Positions 30,137-41,493 of a stretch of DNA of 64,000 nucleotides are shown one piece after another. The position numbers were made by a program, and so were the translations under genes. The first letter of the stretch is position 1, and each line of letters begins with the position of its first letter. Where the stretch lies: the NCBI RefSeq assembly GCF_954871325.1, contig NC_088778.1, positions 17,077,666-17,141,665 of the forward strand, written 5' to 3'. The DNA is from Gordionus sp. m RMFG-2023. Its lineage: Eukaryota; Nematomorpha; Gordioida; Chordodea; Parachordodidae. The notes under the pieces are model-generated. The model had not been told where the DNA came from, searched no databases, and saw nothing but the letters and a program-made list of their open reading frames with translations.

Positions 30137-33100
30137 TTAGTGCCAGCCCAACTCTGAGTATACGAATTTTAAAATACCATTTAAGGTGTTGAGGTTTTTG
30201 TTGTCCGTTTCGAGTCGCAAATAATTAAGAATTTGAGGCATTAGTTGTAATTCGAATACGCGTCTAGCTCCGCAAGATTGACAAGTAGAGAATGTTTTAT
30301 CATTTTTAGCGGCCTCCATCAAACATTTGTTTATTTCGTTTTCGATTATGAGTGGTTCGCCATTCAGTGAATACCTTTAATGCCAATTTTTTTTAAAATA
30401 TTTGTTATTCATATATAAGGATAAGACTTAATGATATATTACTAGCATCTATATTATATTCAAATATCCTCACTAGAATTAAAGTAGTGCGTTACCGTTA
30501 ATCTGCAAAAAAAATATTTTTAAAAAAATAATTTATTTTTATATCAAGTTAAATTTAAAAAAAATAAATTTCTTTAAAAATACTTATTAATAAACATATT
30601 TTATAAATAAGTATTATTTAATCATATTTTTTTTTTACATCTTCGCGTTCTTATTATTGAAGAGATGAAGAAATTACTGAAAATGAGCTATGGAAATTGA
30701 AGAAATAGTAGGTCACGATATTCTAAAATGAACCCGTTAAAAGTCCAATTTTAAAATGAATTCAAATAAAACTAAATGTTCCCTATCTGACTAAAAATTG
30801 TAATTAATTAATGTCCTTTGTAATAAAAGTAGATATATATCTTTTTAAATTAGTATGAATATAAAAATAAGGATGTTATTATTTTAAAAAATTATATTTT
30901 CTACTTAAAAATGATCGAGACGAAAAAGTTAGGAAGAGGACGGAGATAAGTATCCGGTTTAAAATTAGCGTTTTTGAGATGCGTCCCCTCCAAAAAATAA
31001 AAGAAGGGATATGAGAGTCGGGCGTTTGATCAACACTTATAAATTTTGAGTCAAATAATTTTTCTTATTGTGATCAAAAATCTCTTAATATTGATGTCAG
31101 GACAATAGTATTTACCTTGGACAATATGTGCCTCAAGAACGAATAAAGAGAAGGAACATTTCAATTGAAAAAATAGTTTTTTAAATTTCATAATATATTT
31201 TATTTATTATTGCGTACATCATATTTGAATACAAAACCATAAAAAAGGGGGTTTCAAATGCTAAGGTAAAGTGCAAATGCTTAGGTAAAAATTTTTATAT
31301 ATTCTATTAATTGGAGTAAGATTCATTTTCTTATGATATGTATAACTTATAAAAATTATATTATTAGATATAATCAATAAAAAAATGAATAGATATTAAT
31401 AGTTGTATTTCCTTTTATCTCATAATAAATAGTATAATTACATTTTAAATTTCATTAATATTAAATCCGCAAGTTGGCGTATTATTATTTAAAAAGGTGT
31501 TTGACGTGTTTCACATGTTTGACTAAACTGCAAATGCCAAGGTAAATTACAAATGCTTTGGGTAAATTTGACATAGTCTCTATTAATTGGAGTGAGTTCA
31601 TTTTCTTATGATATGAATAACTTATAAAAATTATATTATTAGATAAAATCAATATAAATGAATAGATATTAATAGTTGTATTTTCTTTTATCACATAATA
31701 AATAGTTTAAATCTATTAATATTTATCTAAAAAAAGTATTATAATAACATTTTAAATTACAATAATATAAAATCCGCCAGTTGGCGTATTATTATTTAAT
31801 TTTTTTCCATGAAATAATAAAATCCCAACTTGCGGATTTAATATTAATGAAATTTAAAATGTAATTATAATTATTTTTAATTTAATTATACTAAAGGATT
31901 TAAACTCTTTATTATGAGATAAAAGGAAATACAACTATTAATGTCTATTCATTTATTATTGAATATATCTAAGAATATTATTTTTTATAAGTTATTTATA
32001 GAATAAGAAAATGAACCTCGCTCTAATTAAGAGAGAATATAACAAAAAAATTTCTAAGCATTTGCAGTTTACCTTAGCATTTGTAGTTTAGTCAAACCGT
32101 AAAAAAAGGTATAAATTTTAATATAAATTTTTTATATTTAATACACATATAATTTATTTATTTCTATAGTTAATTTTGTTAAAATTAAAAGAGCGCTATA
32201 TCAATATAAAAATTCTAAAATACATAGTTTACAACTTTAGAATAGTTGCATTTTTCCATTTTATAAATTATGTCATTTCTCTTGTACAAATTTTTAAGGA
32301 ACATGAAGTTAAAAATAAAAGAAATGTTTTATTTATATATATTGTTATATTCATTAATTTAAATTTTAAGGTATATGTAACCAGATACATGATGCGCACA
32401 AATGCAATATGAATTTGGGCTTTTTTGATTATTTTTTTATATTATCAAATGTTTTTTATTTGCTATCTATAGTGGTACTGTATTCCAGAAGATAGTTCTG
32501 ATTCTAACCTTAGTATTTCATCAGATGAGGAAATTCTTGATTCAAGATCAGCAGATGTTGATTCTAGCGGAAATGCGGTATTTCTTGGTACCACTACTTT
32601 TCAATTTTAAATTGTGTTTTGATAATTGGTTAGGTGGTATAGAACTGCAAGTAATATTTGCCCAAAAGGGAGTATTGCTACAGCGAGAGCTAATAGAATT
32701 TATAATTGCCAGTTTCCAACTGAAAAAGAATTCTAAAAGATGGAGCTTGGATTCACATACACCTCATAAATCTTGATTAATGTATAGGCGAGATTTTATA
32801 GCTTTAAAGGTACCGGTAAAAGAACAGATGCCATTATTAATATTTAAAATTTCAAAGCAGATACTCTATATATGTAACAAAAATATGAACGCTAGCGTAA
32901 AAAAACGAATATAAATTGACATCAAATATAAAGAAAAATCTAGCAAGGTGCTGACAAGTCTTATTATGCAGAAAAATAAGACAGGATTTAATAGCACATT
33001 GGCCAAAATTTAGTAAAGTCAATAAAATAGGCCTAGTCCTACATGACCCGAAAAATATTAAAGTTGCATTTCCTTTCAATTTAAATTTAAAAACAAAGTC

Positions 33101-36100
33101 ATTTTTAAACACGTTTTTTCAAGCGAGAAAAAACAAATATAGCGTAATAGAGATATCGACCCTCTAGTTCGTATTTTTTTTTATAGGTGTTTTGTCGTAT
33201 TTCCAATTGATTCCCAAAATTTCCAATAGATCAACAAATATCAAAGCTTATAAATTTAGAAATTAAAGTATATATTATTTAATTTACATATAATAATTTA
33301 TATTTTTAAGAAAATTAAACATAATAATGTATATTTTATGGAGGATGTGATTATGTGTTCCATAAATCTGGAAAGAAAGCAATCTATTACATCTGTAGAA
33401 GAAAATGTGGAGGAAGAGCTAAACTTATGTTACTCAATTTAGCATCACCATAAAACATTTATAAACTTGCAAACCAATCCAAAGTAAATAATTTTGATAA
33501 TATTTAATCTTAAATTATATCCTTAATTACTGAATTAATGCTTGTGTATTTATATTATAGTAACAAATGTATGTACTGCAGAATGCCAAAGTATATATCA
33601 AATTAATATTTACAATAATTTTTCAAAGCTATTAATCTACAAGATCCAGTTTTGGATAACACAAATAGGCCAGTTTTGGATAACACAAATAGGCCAGTTT
33701 TGGATAACACAAATAGTCCAAGTAAATTTTAATTATACTGGTATAACTATTTTTTAACAAAGTTATGAACCAAGAGGTCTTGGGGGAAATAGATGCCCAT
33801 AACAGATATACCATTAGTCCAAGTAAATAGTATCTTATGCATACTATTTTGTTTTATTAATATCAAGCTAGTTTGATTTTTTTAACGATTAAATGCGTCG
33901 TTACGATTGAAGTGAACAAGTTCCCTTTTAATAATTATATTATGCAATAATTGTGAATTTACATCTAATATGGCAGATATGTTGTTATAGAAATATTTTT
34001 AACAATTTTCATAAATTGTATTTAATTTCATATTTTTATTGAAATATTATAAAAAATTACATAAAAACTAGCGCTGTAAATGTTACCTCAAAAAAGAAAC
34101 GCGTTAATCGCTCGTTACATCTAAAGGAACGCGTTACCATTACTCTTTTTGTGTAAAAAGGAACGCGCGTTACAGCTATTCAAAAATGTAATGGGCCAAT
34201 CATTACTTATTAAAAAATAATCTGTACGTGTGTTGTTTTTTAAAGGAATCAAGTCTGCCTTTTCTTTGTCAAGATCTTTTCTCAAACAGGAAATAAGTTC
34301 AAACTTCCTACCTTCGCTAACATATATTTTTACGAGGGTAAAGATTTAAATAGCGGGTGAATTATTACTGATAATACATATTTAATTGAAACAAAATATT
34401 ATCAAAATATAAAGTGTGAACAATACTTCAACTGTATAACTTTTATCTTCGTCTTGCAGAATTACATTACTAAGTGTATTACAAAATGAAATTATTTAAA
34501 GCTATTTTTTTAATATTATTATAGCTATCGAGGGAGTGAGATTTCCCAAATGCATTTTTCTCTTTCTAAAATCGAAAGAACCGTAGAGGGTCCATAACCT
34601 ATAAACTCTTATATAGCCATACAATATTCATCAATGAACTACTTGTCATCTGAAAATCTCTGTAATTTGGATTTATCACAAGATATGTCAAATTTATGTC
34701 AATTCTCCTTAATAAGACTATATTAATTTCAAGGAGTTGTAGAAAGAGTTCCATCTTATTATAGCCAGTTTAAACAGTCATCCAATCTTTTCCTTAAGAG
34801 TGGCTGCATTCTAAATGGATTGATTGCTCAAAGGTTTCAGGATTAACTTCAGTTTAGTTATACGGATATTGAAGGATTTTTTTAGGAAGTATTAAACAAT
34901 GAAGATGATAGCAACTGACGGTGGAATGGCATTTACCAGTTAGCGTTTAAAGCGTTTTGTGAGATGCATGTAACATGTTGTTACGGCTCCAAACCATCCC
35001 AGCTCCAAGGGTCAAGCCTAAGAATGGTTGCAGTGGTGAAATCGTGGATTTGGGTATATCAATTATTCTCTAATAATAGTAGGAATGAAAAAGAGATGTC
35101 GAACGTTGTATTTCGAATTGATAATTATTTTTTCATCCTTTCAATCATATTTGAATTTTCCTTGAATATAAAAATGTACACTTGTTGACCTATGCGAAAT
35201 TTATTTTTTTTCACCATGCATCCGCCCTTTTCATTTCCTGTTCTCTTTAACAAATCCAGCAATAACAAAGTCTTTCCTCACAAAAATCCTTCCTCCGGCG
35301 ACACCTCTTTCCTACTATTATTATAGAATAATTGAGATAGCCATCTTTAACTGTCACCATACTATTCTTTTCATCCATGATTTCACCACTGCAACCATTC
35401 TCTGGGCTTGACCATTAAAAATGGGATGGTTTGGATCATGACAACATGTTTGATACCATGCATCTCACAAAAAGCTTTAAACGCTACACTTCTAAATGCC
35501 ATTTAACCATCAGTTTCTATCATCTTCATTATTCTATACTTCCCAAAAATTCCTTCAATCTCCGTATAACTATAACTGAAATTAATCCTGAAACTTTTCA
35601 ATTTGGAAAAAGCATCCACTATAAGATAATAGTTCTCCCATATAAAATCTAGATGTATCCGTTCACATGCCTGGATAGTCTCCTTCCAGCTATTACCCTT
35701 CCTCTTTCTTGACAAATTCAACCATACATTATACGTTTTATACTCTAAAACTTTACCTAAGCATAGAAACTATAAGAGACAATATTAATAAATTGAAAGA
35801 TCCCAAAAAATCTACTTGCATTGGCCTTAAAAAGCGTTCAAGAGACAATATTCAGAATAAATGTAGTTTGCAACAAATTATCAAAGAAAAAAGAGGATTA
35901 AATTTTGTTCATTTGACTTTTAGTTTAATGATAAGCTAAGAAAAAAAATCTCTATTAACAGCTAACCAAAAGAAGAAACGATACTATTTCGCAAAAAAAT
36001 ATAAAGATTGGATTTTTATCGAATAGTCAAAAGTTGTTTTTTTATGAATCCAAGTTTATATTGAATTTGAGGGTATTTGCAATTTTGTAAGAAAGGCAAA

Positions 36101-39100
36101 ACATTCCATCATGAAAAATTAAATTTAATTGGGATATGAGTATCAGCACTGCCAATCATTGTTCAAAACAATGCCCAAAAGGTATCAGCCGTTATTAAGA
36201 CTAAATGAGACGTCTCTAAATTTTGACCCATATTAATGAGCGCTATATCTATGAATCAAGAAGATGATTTTGTTTATGCCATCTTGACCCTTTTTTAAAA
36301 AGATTCTTGTTTATATGTGCAATTATATGTATATTTAATGTTATAATTAAAAAAAATATATATTTTGTCCTTTCTTAACCCGTTACTGGTTAACGGTGCA
36401 TATATGCACCACCTCCTATATACCTTATTTTAACATAGTAGTTTTTTTTTTAAAAATAATAAAAAAGATTTTTATATAGTTCAGACATTGTACTTCAAAA
36501 CTGGAAAAGAAAAATATGAAAAAAATATTTTTTTATGCCCCTAAGAAACCCTCAAACTTTGCGAATTTATGAGGTCTAAAATGCAAAATTTTCTAAGTGA
36601 TCTCACGAGCATATTATAAAATTATTTCGATGAAAACTAGTGTGTATATATTCTTTATAGATATATCAATATTTATCAATCATTTTTGAATTTTTAAATA
36701 ATTAATATTTTAGTAGGTAACCACATAAAGTTGACTGGTGCATATATGCACCGTTAACCATCTAGCAGTATATATTATTTAAAAAAATTCAAACAAATGA
36801 AATTTAACATAATGAATTATAATTTTTTATATTATACTTAAAACCACTACCGTCACTAAGGGTGGGAAGGGGAGGGGTGGGTGGCTCGAGCCCCTTAAGA
36901 ATTTTTAAAAAAAATTTTATACCCAAAAAAGACCTTTTGAAAATAATTTAAAAAAATTTTTTTCCCCTGAGATTAAATCGAATAATATATTGTTCCTATT
37001 ATAATTTTTTATCCCGATCAAATTATATGAAATTATTAGGTTCATAAATATTCAAAAGTTTAAAATTATTTTTAGCCTCTTCCTTTCTGAAGATTTTATT
37101 TTATTTATATAAAATATTATGCACCTGTTTTGTCAATTCAATCAAAATTATCAAAATAATAGATGACTAATAAAAAAATCAAGATTCTACGAAAATAATT
37201 TGTCTAGATATTTAATTTTTAATAAATTTTTTTAATGAAACGTTTTCTAACAATTGAACAAGCGCTTGCTCAACTTTTTGAAGAGGAACCAATTGAAGAA
37301 AGAGATATGGTTATAATTCCGCCAAACCCCTCTGCAGTTAGTGATGAAGAAGATTTCGATGAAAATGACTTAACAAATGTCGGAGTTTTGCCTTCAGATA
37401 CAGCTGGAGAATTGGAGATTCATAATTCAGTTGATGACGACCTTCCAGAACCATATTCTACAAGAAGCTATTCTCGAATTTCTCACAATTTAAAATGGAG
37501 AAAAACGGATGCAATATATTCTTCAAGCCCTTTCAATGGAGAAAAGGAAGATGTAATAAAACTTGAAAATGATTTACATGGTAAAAGTCCATCAGATATA
37601 TTTTGTTTAATTTTCGACGAAGACTTATATTCCCTAATTGTAGAACAAAGTAATATTTATGCTAAACAAATATGCATAACCATCCAAGATATTCAGAGAT
37701 TTATTGGAATTCTATTATTTACTGGATTTCATTCTCTCCCACAAGAAAGAATGTACTGGTCTTATGACAGCGATATTTCTATTCCAATAATCCGGGATAC
37801 AATGACCCAATTACAATTTCGAAATTTGAAATATAATATCCATTTGGCAGACAATACTAAAATAGATATACATGATAGATTTTATAAAGTTAGGCCTTAC
37901 ATTAATATATTGAATAATAAATTTCAGCAATTCGGAATTTTTAAACATCATTTATCAATAGATGAACAGATGATACCATATCGAGGAAGACATTCTTGCA
38001 AAATGTTCATAAAAAGAAAACCAATTAGATTCGGATACAAGTCTTGGATATTGGCCTCTTCCGACGGTTACGTATTCTCATTTGATATATATCAAGGAAA
38101 AAGCGAAAATAAATATGAATATGGATTAGGTGGAAATGTAATCATAAAATTATTAAAGGCATTGCAAAAACCAAATTATCATAAAATATATTTTGATAAT
38201 TTCTTTACATCATTTAAACTCTTGTCATACTTAAAACAAATGGGATATTTTGCAACTGGAACTGTGAGGGACAATAGAATAGAGCATTGCCCAGTTGAAT
38301 CTATAAAGGTTGTAGCAAAAAAAGAAAGAGGATATTATGATTATAGGTTTGAAAAATTAAACGAAATATTTGTAGTTCGTTGGAATGATAATTCGGTGGT
38401 GACCGTTGCATCGACATGCCACACTATCTCTTTGCTTTCTAATGTTTCAAGGTATTCTAAGAAAATATCTTCTAAAATAAAAATTCCTCAGCCAAATATG
38501 GTAACTGCTTATAACAAACACATGGGTGGAGTTGATCTATGTGATAATCTAATATCTACATATAGAATAAAAATAAGAGGAAAAAAATGGTGGTGGCCAA
38601 TATTCACCAATTTTATTGATGTAGCTTTGGTAAATTCATGGAAAATCTGGAAATTCGTGAATCGAGATGACAAGAAGAGTTTGCTTGCATTTAGACGAGA
38701 AGTTACTAACTACCTCCTTCGAACGCCAGTAAAAATTGAAAAAATTCAAGTACAGGTCACGCCAGCCAGTTTGCATTACAGTGTGAAAACCCTATTGATT
38801 CATCTGGACATTATTTATCCAAAATTATAGATGGAAAAAGACGAAGATGCAGATATTGCCATACGCACTCAAGATATATGTGCCAAACATGTCAAATCGC
38901 ACTCCATATTAAATGTTTCAAGGATTTTCATAATATATAAACATTTTCTCGTTTTTATTATAAATTACAAAAAAAGAATAAAGATATTTGTTGTTTTTTT
39001 GATCTTATAGTATTTTATATAATTTTTATCTTTTTTAACCTCTTAATGGTTAACGGTGCATATATGCACCAGGCTAGATTTTCTATTTAGGATTATTTTT

Positions 39101-41493
39101 TTTGGCTGATTTTTTTAGAATATCATATTTGAGCATTAATCAATATAATTTGAAAAAATTGAGCATTTTTATCCACTAGAAAAATCTTGACCATTAATGG
39201 GTTAATAAAGCGTTTTATATTGAATTGCATAAAAATAAAAACTGTATTTTGGATTTTGGGTAGTATATTTCAAAAGGGAAATATGTTTGAAATATAAAAA
39301 TAAAGTGGAGAAAATCAAAAATACCTTATTAAAATTTTTGATAAGTGGAGACCTGCCCGAAAGCCAGGCAAATGGGGGTTTGGGGTCGAATCTCTCACAA
39401 AAAATTGTAACCCACCCCTGTATAAATCGTGGCTATGCCATTGCTTACTTCCTGAAAAATTAATTATTTACTCCCATAATTGTATCAATTTTATGTATTT
39501 TTTTCTACTATTTTCAAACTTTAAATTCCAAAATAAGGGACCTCACAAATTTTATTCTAGAGTTTTAAACTAATTATGGTTCTTTTCTGAGAACACAATT
39601 ATAATATATATTTTTTTTATTTATATACTATTTTTATATGGTTTAATAAAATAAATTATAAACGAATTATCTTACATTATTAAATCTATAAATAATTTAT
39701 TTATATAGAACATCATAACTTTGATTAAGTATTAGATATAAAAATTAATATTTTAATATGTTTATATTTAATAAAATTGATGGAAATAGTTAATATAGCT
39801 TAAAATTAAAATTCTTAATTTTGTTAAATCAATACCCATTAAAAAAAATGTTTATCTTTGCCTATTTTATTTATGTATTATTTTGTTAGAAATGATTTTC
39901 ACCCAAAATCTATAAAAAATTACACTTGTTTAGTAGCTATTTTAGCATAAAATATTGACTGACCCTTCCAACTAAAATAAAATATCGATCAGTTATATTT
40001 GTATTAAAAAAATAGATATTATATATATACATATATCAACTTTTTAGTTTACAATCAGGTTTTTATTGATAAAATATCAATTTCAATATGATTTATTAAT
40101 ATTTATTTTTACAACAATTCATTTTCTAAATGAGTCTCATGAAGCATTAAGATTCTATGTACAAGGTAATATTACACTGAGATAATTTTTTATAAAAAAT
40201 CAAGATTGTCAACCTTAATAGTCTGGATGAAATTTTAAAATGATGTGTCACATATATTCTATAATAATTATAAAAGTAACAAATAAAATATTTTAAAAAT
40301 AAGTTATAAACAAATTGTCTTTTGATTAATATACTATTAATCTATTTTGGTAAAATTTGGGAGAAGATTATACTTATAATTTTATTAAAAATTTATATAA
40401 AACAAGAATAGATATTTGTTTTTATTTAAAATATTTATGCAATTTTCAATATCTATCTTTTGTATTTAATGGGTGTTAAAAAATTGAATATATCTTATGC
40501 TACTAACATATACACCAGCACATTTATATTGAAAGTTCAATTTAACTTGAAACTTGAGATATTACATTTATAGAAAATTATCATACCTTATACATTGATT
40601 TGGGAATTTTTGGATCTTTTTGCAAAATTTATGAAAACTTAGATCTTTATGTAAGGGAATTGTTTTTTCATATACTTCATTATTAGAAATATTCATGCTA
40701 GATATGAAAAAATGATAAATTAAAAGAATGTATATACTACTTTATTGAATTGTATAATTTTTCATTGTTATTTCCTTCATCAACTATGTCTAAATTACAA
40801 TCATCTTCAGATATACTTTCAATATAATAAGATATAAATGATAATTTATTAGTATTAATGAATATGTTATTTGATTTTTGATTTGATTTATTTAATAATG
40901 TTCTATTCCAGTCTGATAATTCTTTTTGATCTTTATTCTCAAATAAATTAAAATCAAAATCTAATGGCATTTTATCCATTTGATTTTGAGGATCTGAAGC
41001 AATTATATTTGTATTTTTTAAATCCTCCCCATTCAATCCAGACATACCCCAATCATCTTCTAACTCTTGTTTTAAGAATTGTGAATTTTGAGATAAAATA
41101 TTTTCTTTCACTTGGTGACTTTTCATGCCCCTATAAATCTTGATCCTGTTATTCAGGTCATTATCTATCTTAGCCTTGGATAAGCACTGTACATTGTTGC
41201 ATAAAAAAATATATATTGTTCTTTGAAATATTTTATCTATAGGGCAAAAAAGTTGGCATACAAATATCATAATTCTTCCACATGTATTACAATATATTTT
41301 ATTGATCTCTTCATTAATCCAATCCTCAAATATAATAATTATAATATAAAAAGAAATAATTTACTGGACATCCGCCAATTTTATTTGTAGTAAAATCTGT
41401 CCAGCATATTGGTTCAATTCTTTCTCCAATGAAACCAATGAGGACGGGAGAATTCGTGATTTCAAAATTAAATCTTGAGGCTGAAAACTTCAT
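30137..41493 (-). CDS. PDCD2L: PDCD2-like protein (ribosomal-protein chaperone family), complete
   Basis: Four exons on the minus strand: 41493-41365, 41324-40741, 40697-40587 and 30374-30137. Phases agree at all three GT..AG junctions, giving 353 residues, close to human PDCD2L. An in-frame stop precedes the first ATG. The N-terminal domain has PVLIGF and NKIGG, then CNTCG (C55, C58), VCQLFCPID and LCNNVQC (C85, C90). Residues about 110-235 are acidic and Asn-rich. The C-terminal domain reads YEKTIPLHKDLSFHKF, QCIRYSLNGEPL, then CQSCGARRVFELQLMPQILN (C306, C309). PDCD2 proteins assist ribosomal protein uS5 in the cytoplasm (family knowledge). The motifs YEK..P and RYS.NGEPL favour PDCD2L over PDCD2. 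Introns are 40, 43 and 10,212 bp; the last holds most of the transposons at 30.4-40.6 kb. The last 15 residues differ from the usual FGTILVYTC ending. Confidence 0.93.
31257..32095. repeat. Three copies of one AT-rich MITE, two direct and one inverted
   Basis: Copies run about 31257-31495 (+), 31526-31797 (+) and 31812-32095 (-). One end carries AAATGC(T)TAAGGTAAA repeats near ACTAAACTGCAAATGC. The other end carries AAATCCGCAAGTTGGCGTAT. Shared interior pieces include TTCATTTTCTTATGATATG and GAATAGATATTAATAGTTGT. Copies two and three meet tail to tail and form a long hairpin. No coding potential is seen. They lie in PDCD2L intron 3. Confidence 0.8.
32480..32800 (+). pseudogene. Internally deleted piggyBac transposase relic
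   Basis: The plus strand first gives an acidic stretch (SDSNLSISSDEEILDSRSAD). It then jumps to a piggyBac catalytic-region piece, CFDNWLGGIELQVIFAQKGV, which holds the second acidic residue of the DDD triad. After a frame change follows RANRIYNCQFPTEKEF. These match the FDNWFTS...VRANRIPNCQFPSEK region of piggyBac transposases. The first catalytic aspartate region is absent and at least one frameshift is present. It belongs to a lineage different from the piggyBac at 36379-39201. Confidence 0.7.
33331..33453 (+). pseudogene. FLYWCH zinc-finger fragment
   Basis: A 40-codon open stretch reads IFYGGCDYVFHKSGKKAIYY followed by ICRRKCGGRAKLML and a stop at 33453. The spacing of YxFxK, YYxCRRKCGGRAKL fits a FLYWCH zinc finger. 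Such fingers occur in MULE transposons and in some host regulators. No transposase domain was found next to it, so it is best taken as a fragment. It lies in PDCD2L intron 3 on the opposite strand. Confidence 0.55.
33646..33717. repeat. Three 24-bp tandem repeats
   Basis: CCAGTTTTGGATAACACAAA followed by TAGG, three nearly identical units. The short open frames on both strands here only reflect the repeat. Confidence 0.85.
34069..34190. mobile_element. Possible hAT terminus rich in GTTAC/ACGCG
   Basis: Starts TAGCGCTGTAAATGTTACC and contains repeated AACGCGTTA and CGTTAC motifs, as in the subterminal regions of hAT elements. A matching inverted end was not located within the intron. Confidence 0.4.
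34830..35735. mobile_element. Head-to-head pair of Ty3/gypsy integrase fossils
   Basis: A plus-strand copy (about 34830-35190) and a minus-strand copy (about 35735-35200) of the same Ty3/gypsy integrase region face each other. They share AGCGTTTAAAGC, TTTTGTGAGATGCATG, CAAACCATCCCA and GAATGGTTGCAGTGGTGAAA with moderate divergence. Only integrase-type sequence is recognisable. Both are old and broken in several places. No LTRs were found. Confidence 0.65.
35740..36374. other. AT-rich stretch, no feature seen
   Basis: Part of PDCD2L intron 3. No coding frame with recognisable content and no element ends were seen. Confidence 0.3.
36395..36410. repeat. 16-bp palindrome, copy 1 of 3 (piggyBac left end)
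   Basis: GGTGCATATATGCACC preceded by GGTTAAC. Identical copies are at 36737-36752 (followed by GTTAACC, so inverted in context) and 39055-39070 (preceded by GGTTAAC). Confidence 0.9.
36846..36920. mobile_element. GC-ended MITE terminus inside the piggyBac 5' region
   Basis: CACTACCGTCACTAAGGG leads into a G-rich stretch and GGCTCGAGCCCC. The same arrangement, inverted, forms the MITE end at about 57150-57214 (CAATAGCATCACGGGGAGGG). It lies between the piggyBac left end and its transposase. The partner end was not found, so it may be a fragment. Confidence 0.4.
37235..38830 (+). CDS. piggyBac transposase
   Basis: A 531-codon ORF. It has an acidic N-terminus (residues about 12-75), then the DDE_Tnp_1_7 RNase H-like fold. 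Likely catalytic aspartates are D243 (HHLSIDEQMIPYRGR), D321 (KIYFDNFFTSFKLL) and D434 (NKHMGGVDLCDNLI), matching the DDD triad of piggyBac; the KKWWWPIF motif follows. The enzyme cuts and pastes at TTAA. The C-terminal cysteine-rich domain is present in the DNA (RRCRYCHTHSRYMCQTCQIA, to a stop at 38940) but in another frame, so one frameshift near 38775-38800 cuts it off. Otherwise no stop interrupts the ORF. Activity is unlikely without the cysteine-rich domain, but the copy is close to whole. Confidence 0.92.
   Translation: MKRFLTIEQALAQLFEEEPIEERDMVIIPPNPSAVSDEEDFDENDLTNVGVLPSDTAGELEIHNSVDDDLPEPYSTRSYSRISHNLKWRKTDAIYSSSPFNGEKEDVIKLENDLHGKSPSDIFCLIFDEDLYSLIVEQSNIYAKQICITIQDIQRFIGILLFTGFHSLPQERMYWSYDSDISIPIIRDTMTQLQFRNLKYNIHLADNTKIDIHDRFYKVRPYINILNNKFQQFGIFKHHLSIDEQMIPYRGRHSCKMFIKRKPIRFGYKSWILASSDGYVFSFDIYQGKSENKYEYGLGGNVIIKLLKALQKPNYHKIYFDNFFTSFKLLSYLKQMGYFATGTVRDNRIEHCPVESIKVVAKKERGYYDYRFEKLNEIFVVRWNDNSVVTVASTCHTISLLSNVSRYSKKISSKIKIPQPNMVTAYNKHMGGVDLCDNLISTYRIKIRGKKWWWPIFTNFIDVALVNSWKIWKFVNRDDKKSLLAFRREVTNYLLRTPVKIEKIQVQVTPASLHYSVKTLLIHLDIIYPKL
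38776..38940 (+). pseudogene. Out-of-frame C-terminal cysteine-rich domain of the piggyBac transposase
   Basis: The frame reads SSGHYLSKIIDGKRRRCRYC and then HTHSRYMCQTCQIALHIKCF before a stop at 38938-38940. GHYL..I and the CxxC pairs are typical of the piggyBac C-terminal region that binds the element ends. It is one frame off the main ORF, which supports a single indel rather than a different gene. Confidence 0.8.
39340..39433 (+). mobile_element. Terminus of a GC-ended hAT-like element
   Basis: GCCCGAAAGCCAGGC, a GGGGGTTTGGGG stretch and CCCACCCCTG lead to GTGGCTATGCCATTG at 39433. The inverse starts CAATGGCATAGCCACG, the CAxTGGCRTxxC type of end seen at other sites in this window. The body and left end were not resolved. 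Confidence 0.45.
39440..40586. other. AT-rich part of PDCD2L intron 3
   Basis: Nothing recognisable beyond the splice donor GTATGA at 40586. Long A/T runs. Confidence 0.35.

Larger units (their letters stand above)
36379..39201 (+). mobile_element. piggyBac element with TTAA target duplications
   Basis: A 2823-bp element flanked by TTAA at 36375-36378 and 39202-39205. Ends begin CCCGTTACTGGTTAACGG on the left and, inverted, CCCATTAATGGTCAAGAT on the right. Near the ends a 16-bp perfect palindrome, GGTGCATATATGCACC, appears three times (36395, 36737, 39055), each next to a GTTAAC. These are likely transposase-binding subterminal repeats. The transposase ORF fills 37235-38830. The element lies in PDCD2L intron 3, opposite in strand to that gene. 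Its ends and ORF are well kept, so it is fairly young. Confidence 0.92.

Noticed and set aside
32176-32412. Small membrane-protein gene of 78 codons
   Set aside because: Phe/Ile/Tyr-rich composition is expected from AT-rich DNA, and there is no motif, splice support or homologue recognised.
33542-33814. Short ORFs on both strands at a 24-bp repeat
   Set aside because: They exist only because a 24-bp unit, a multiple of three, is repeated three times. The encoded repeats have no family match.
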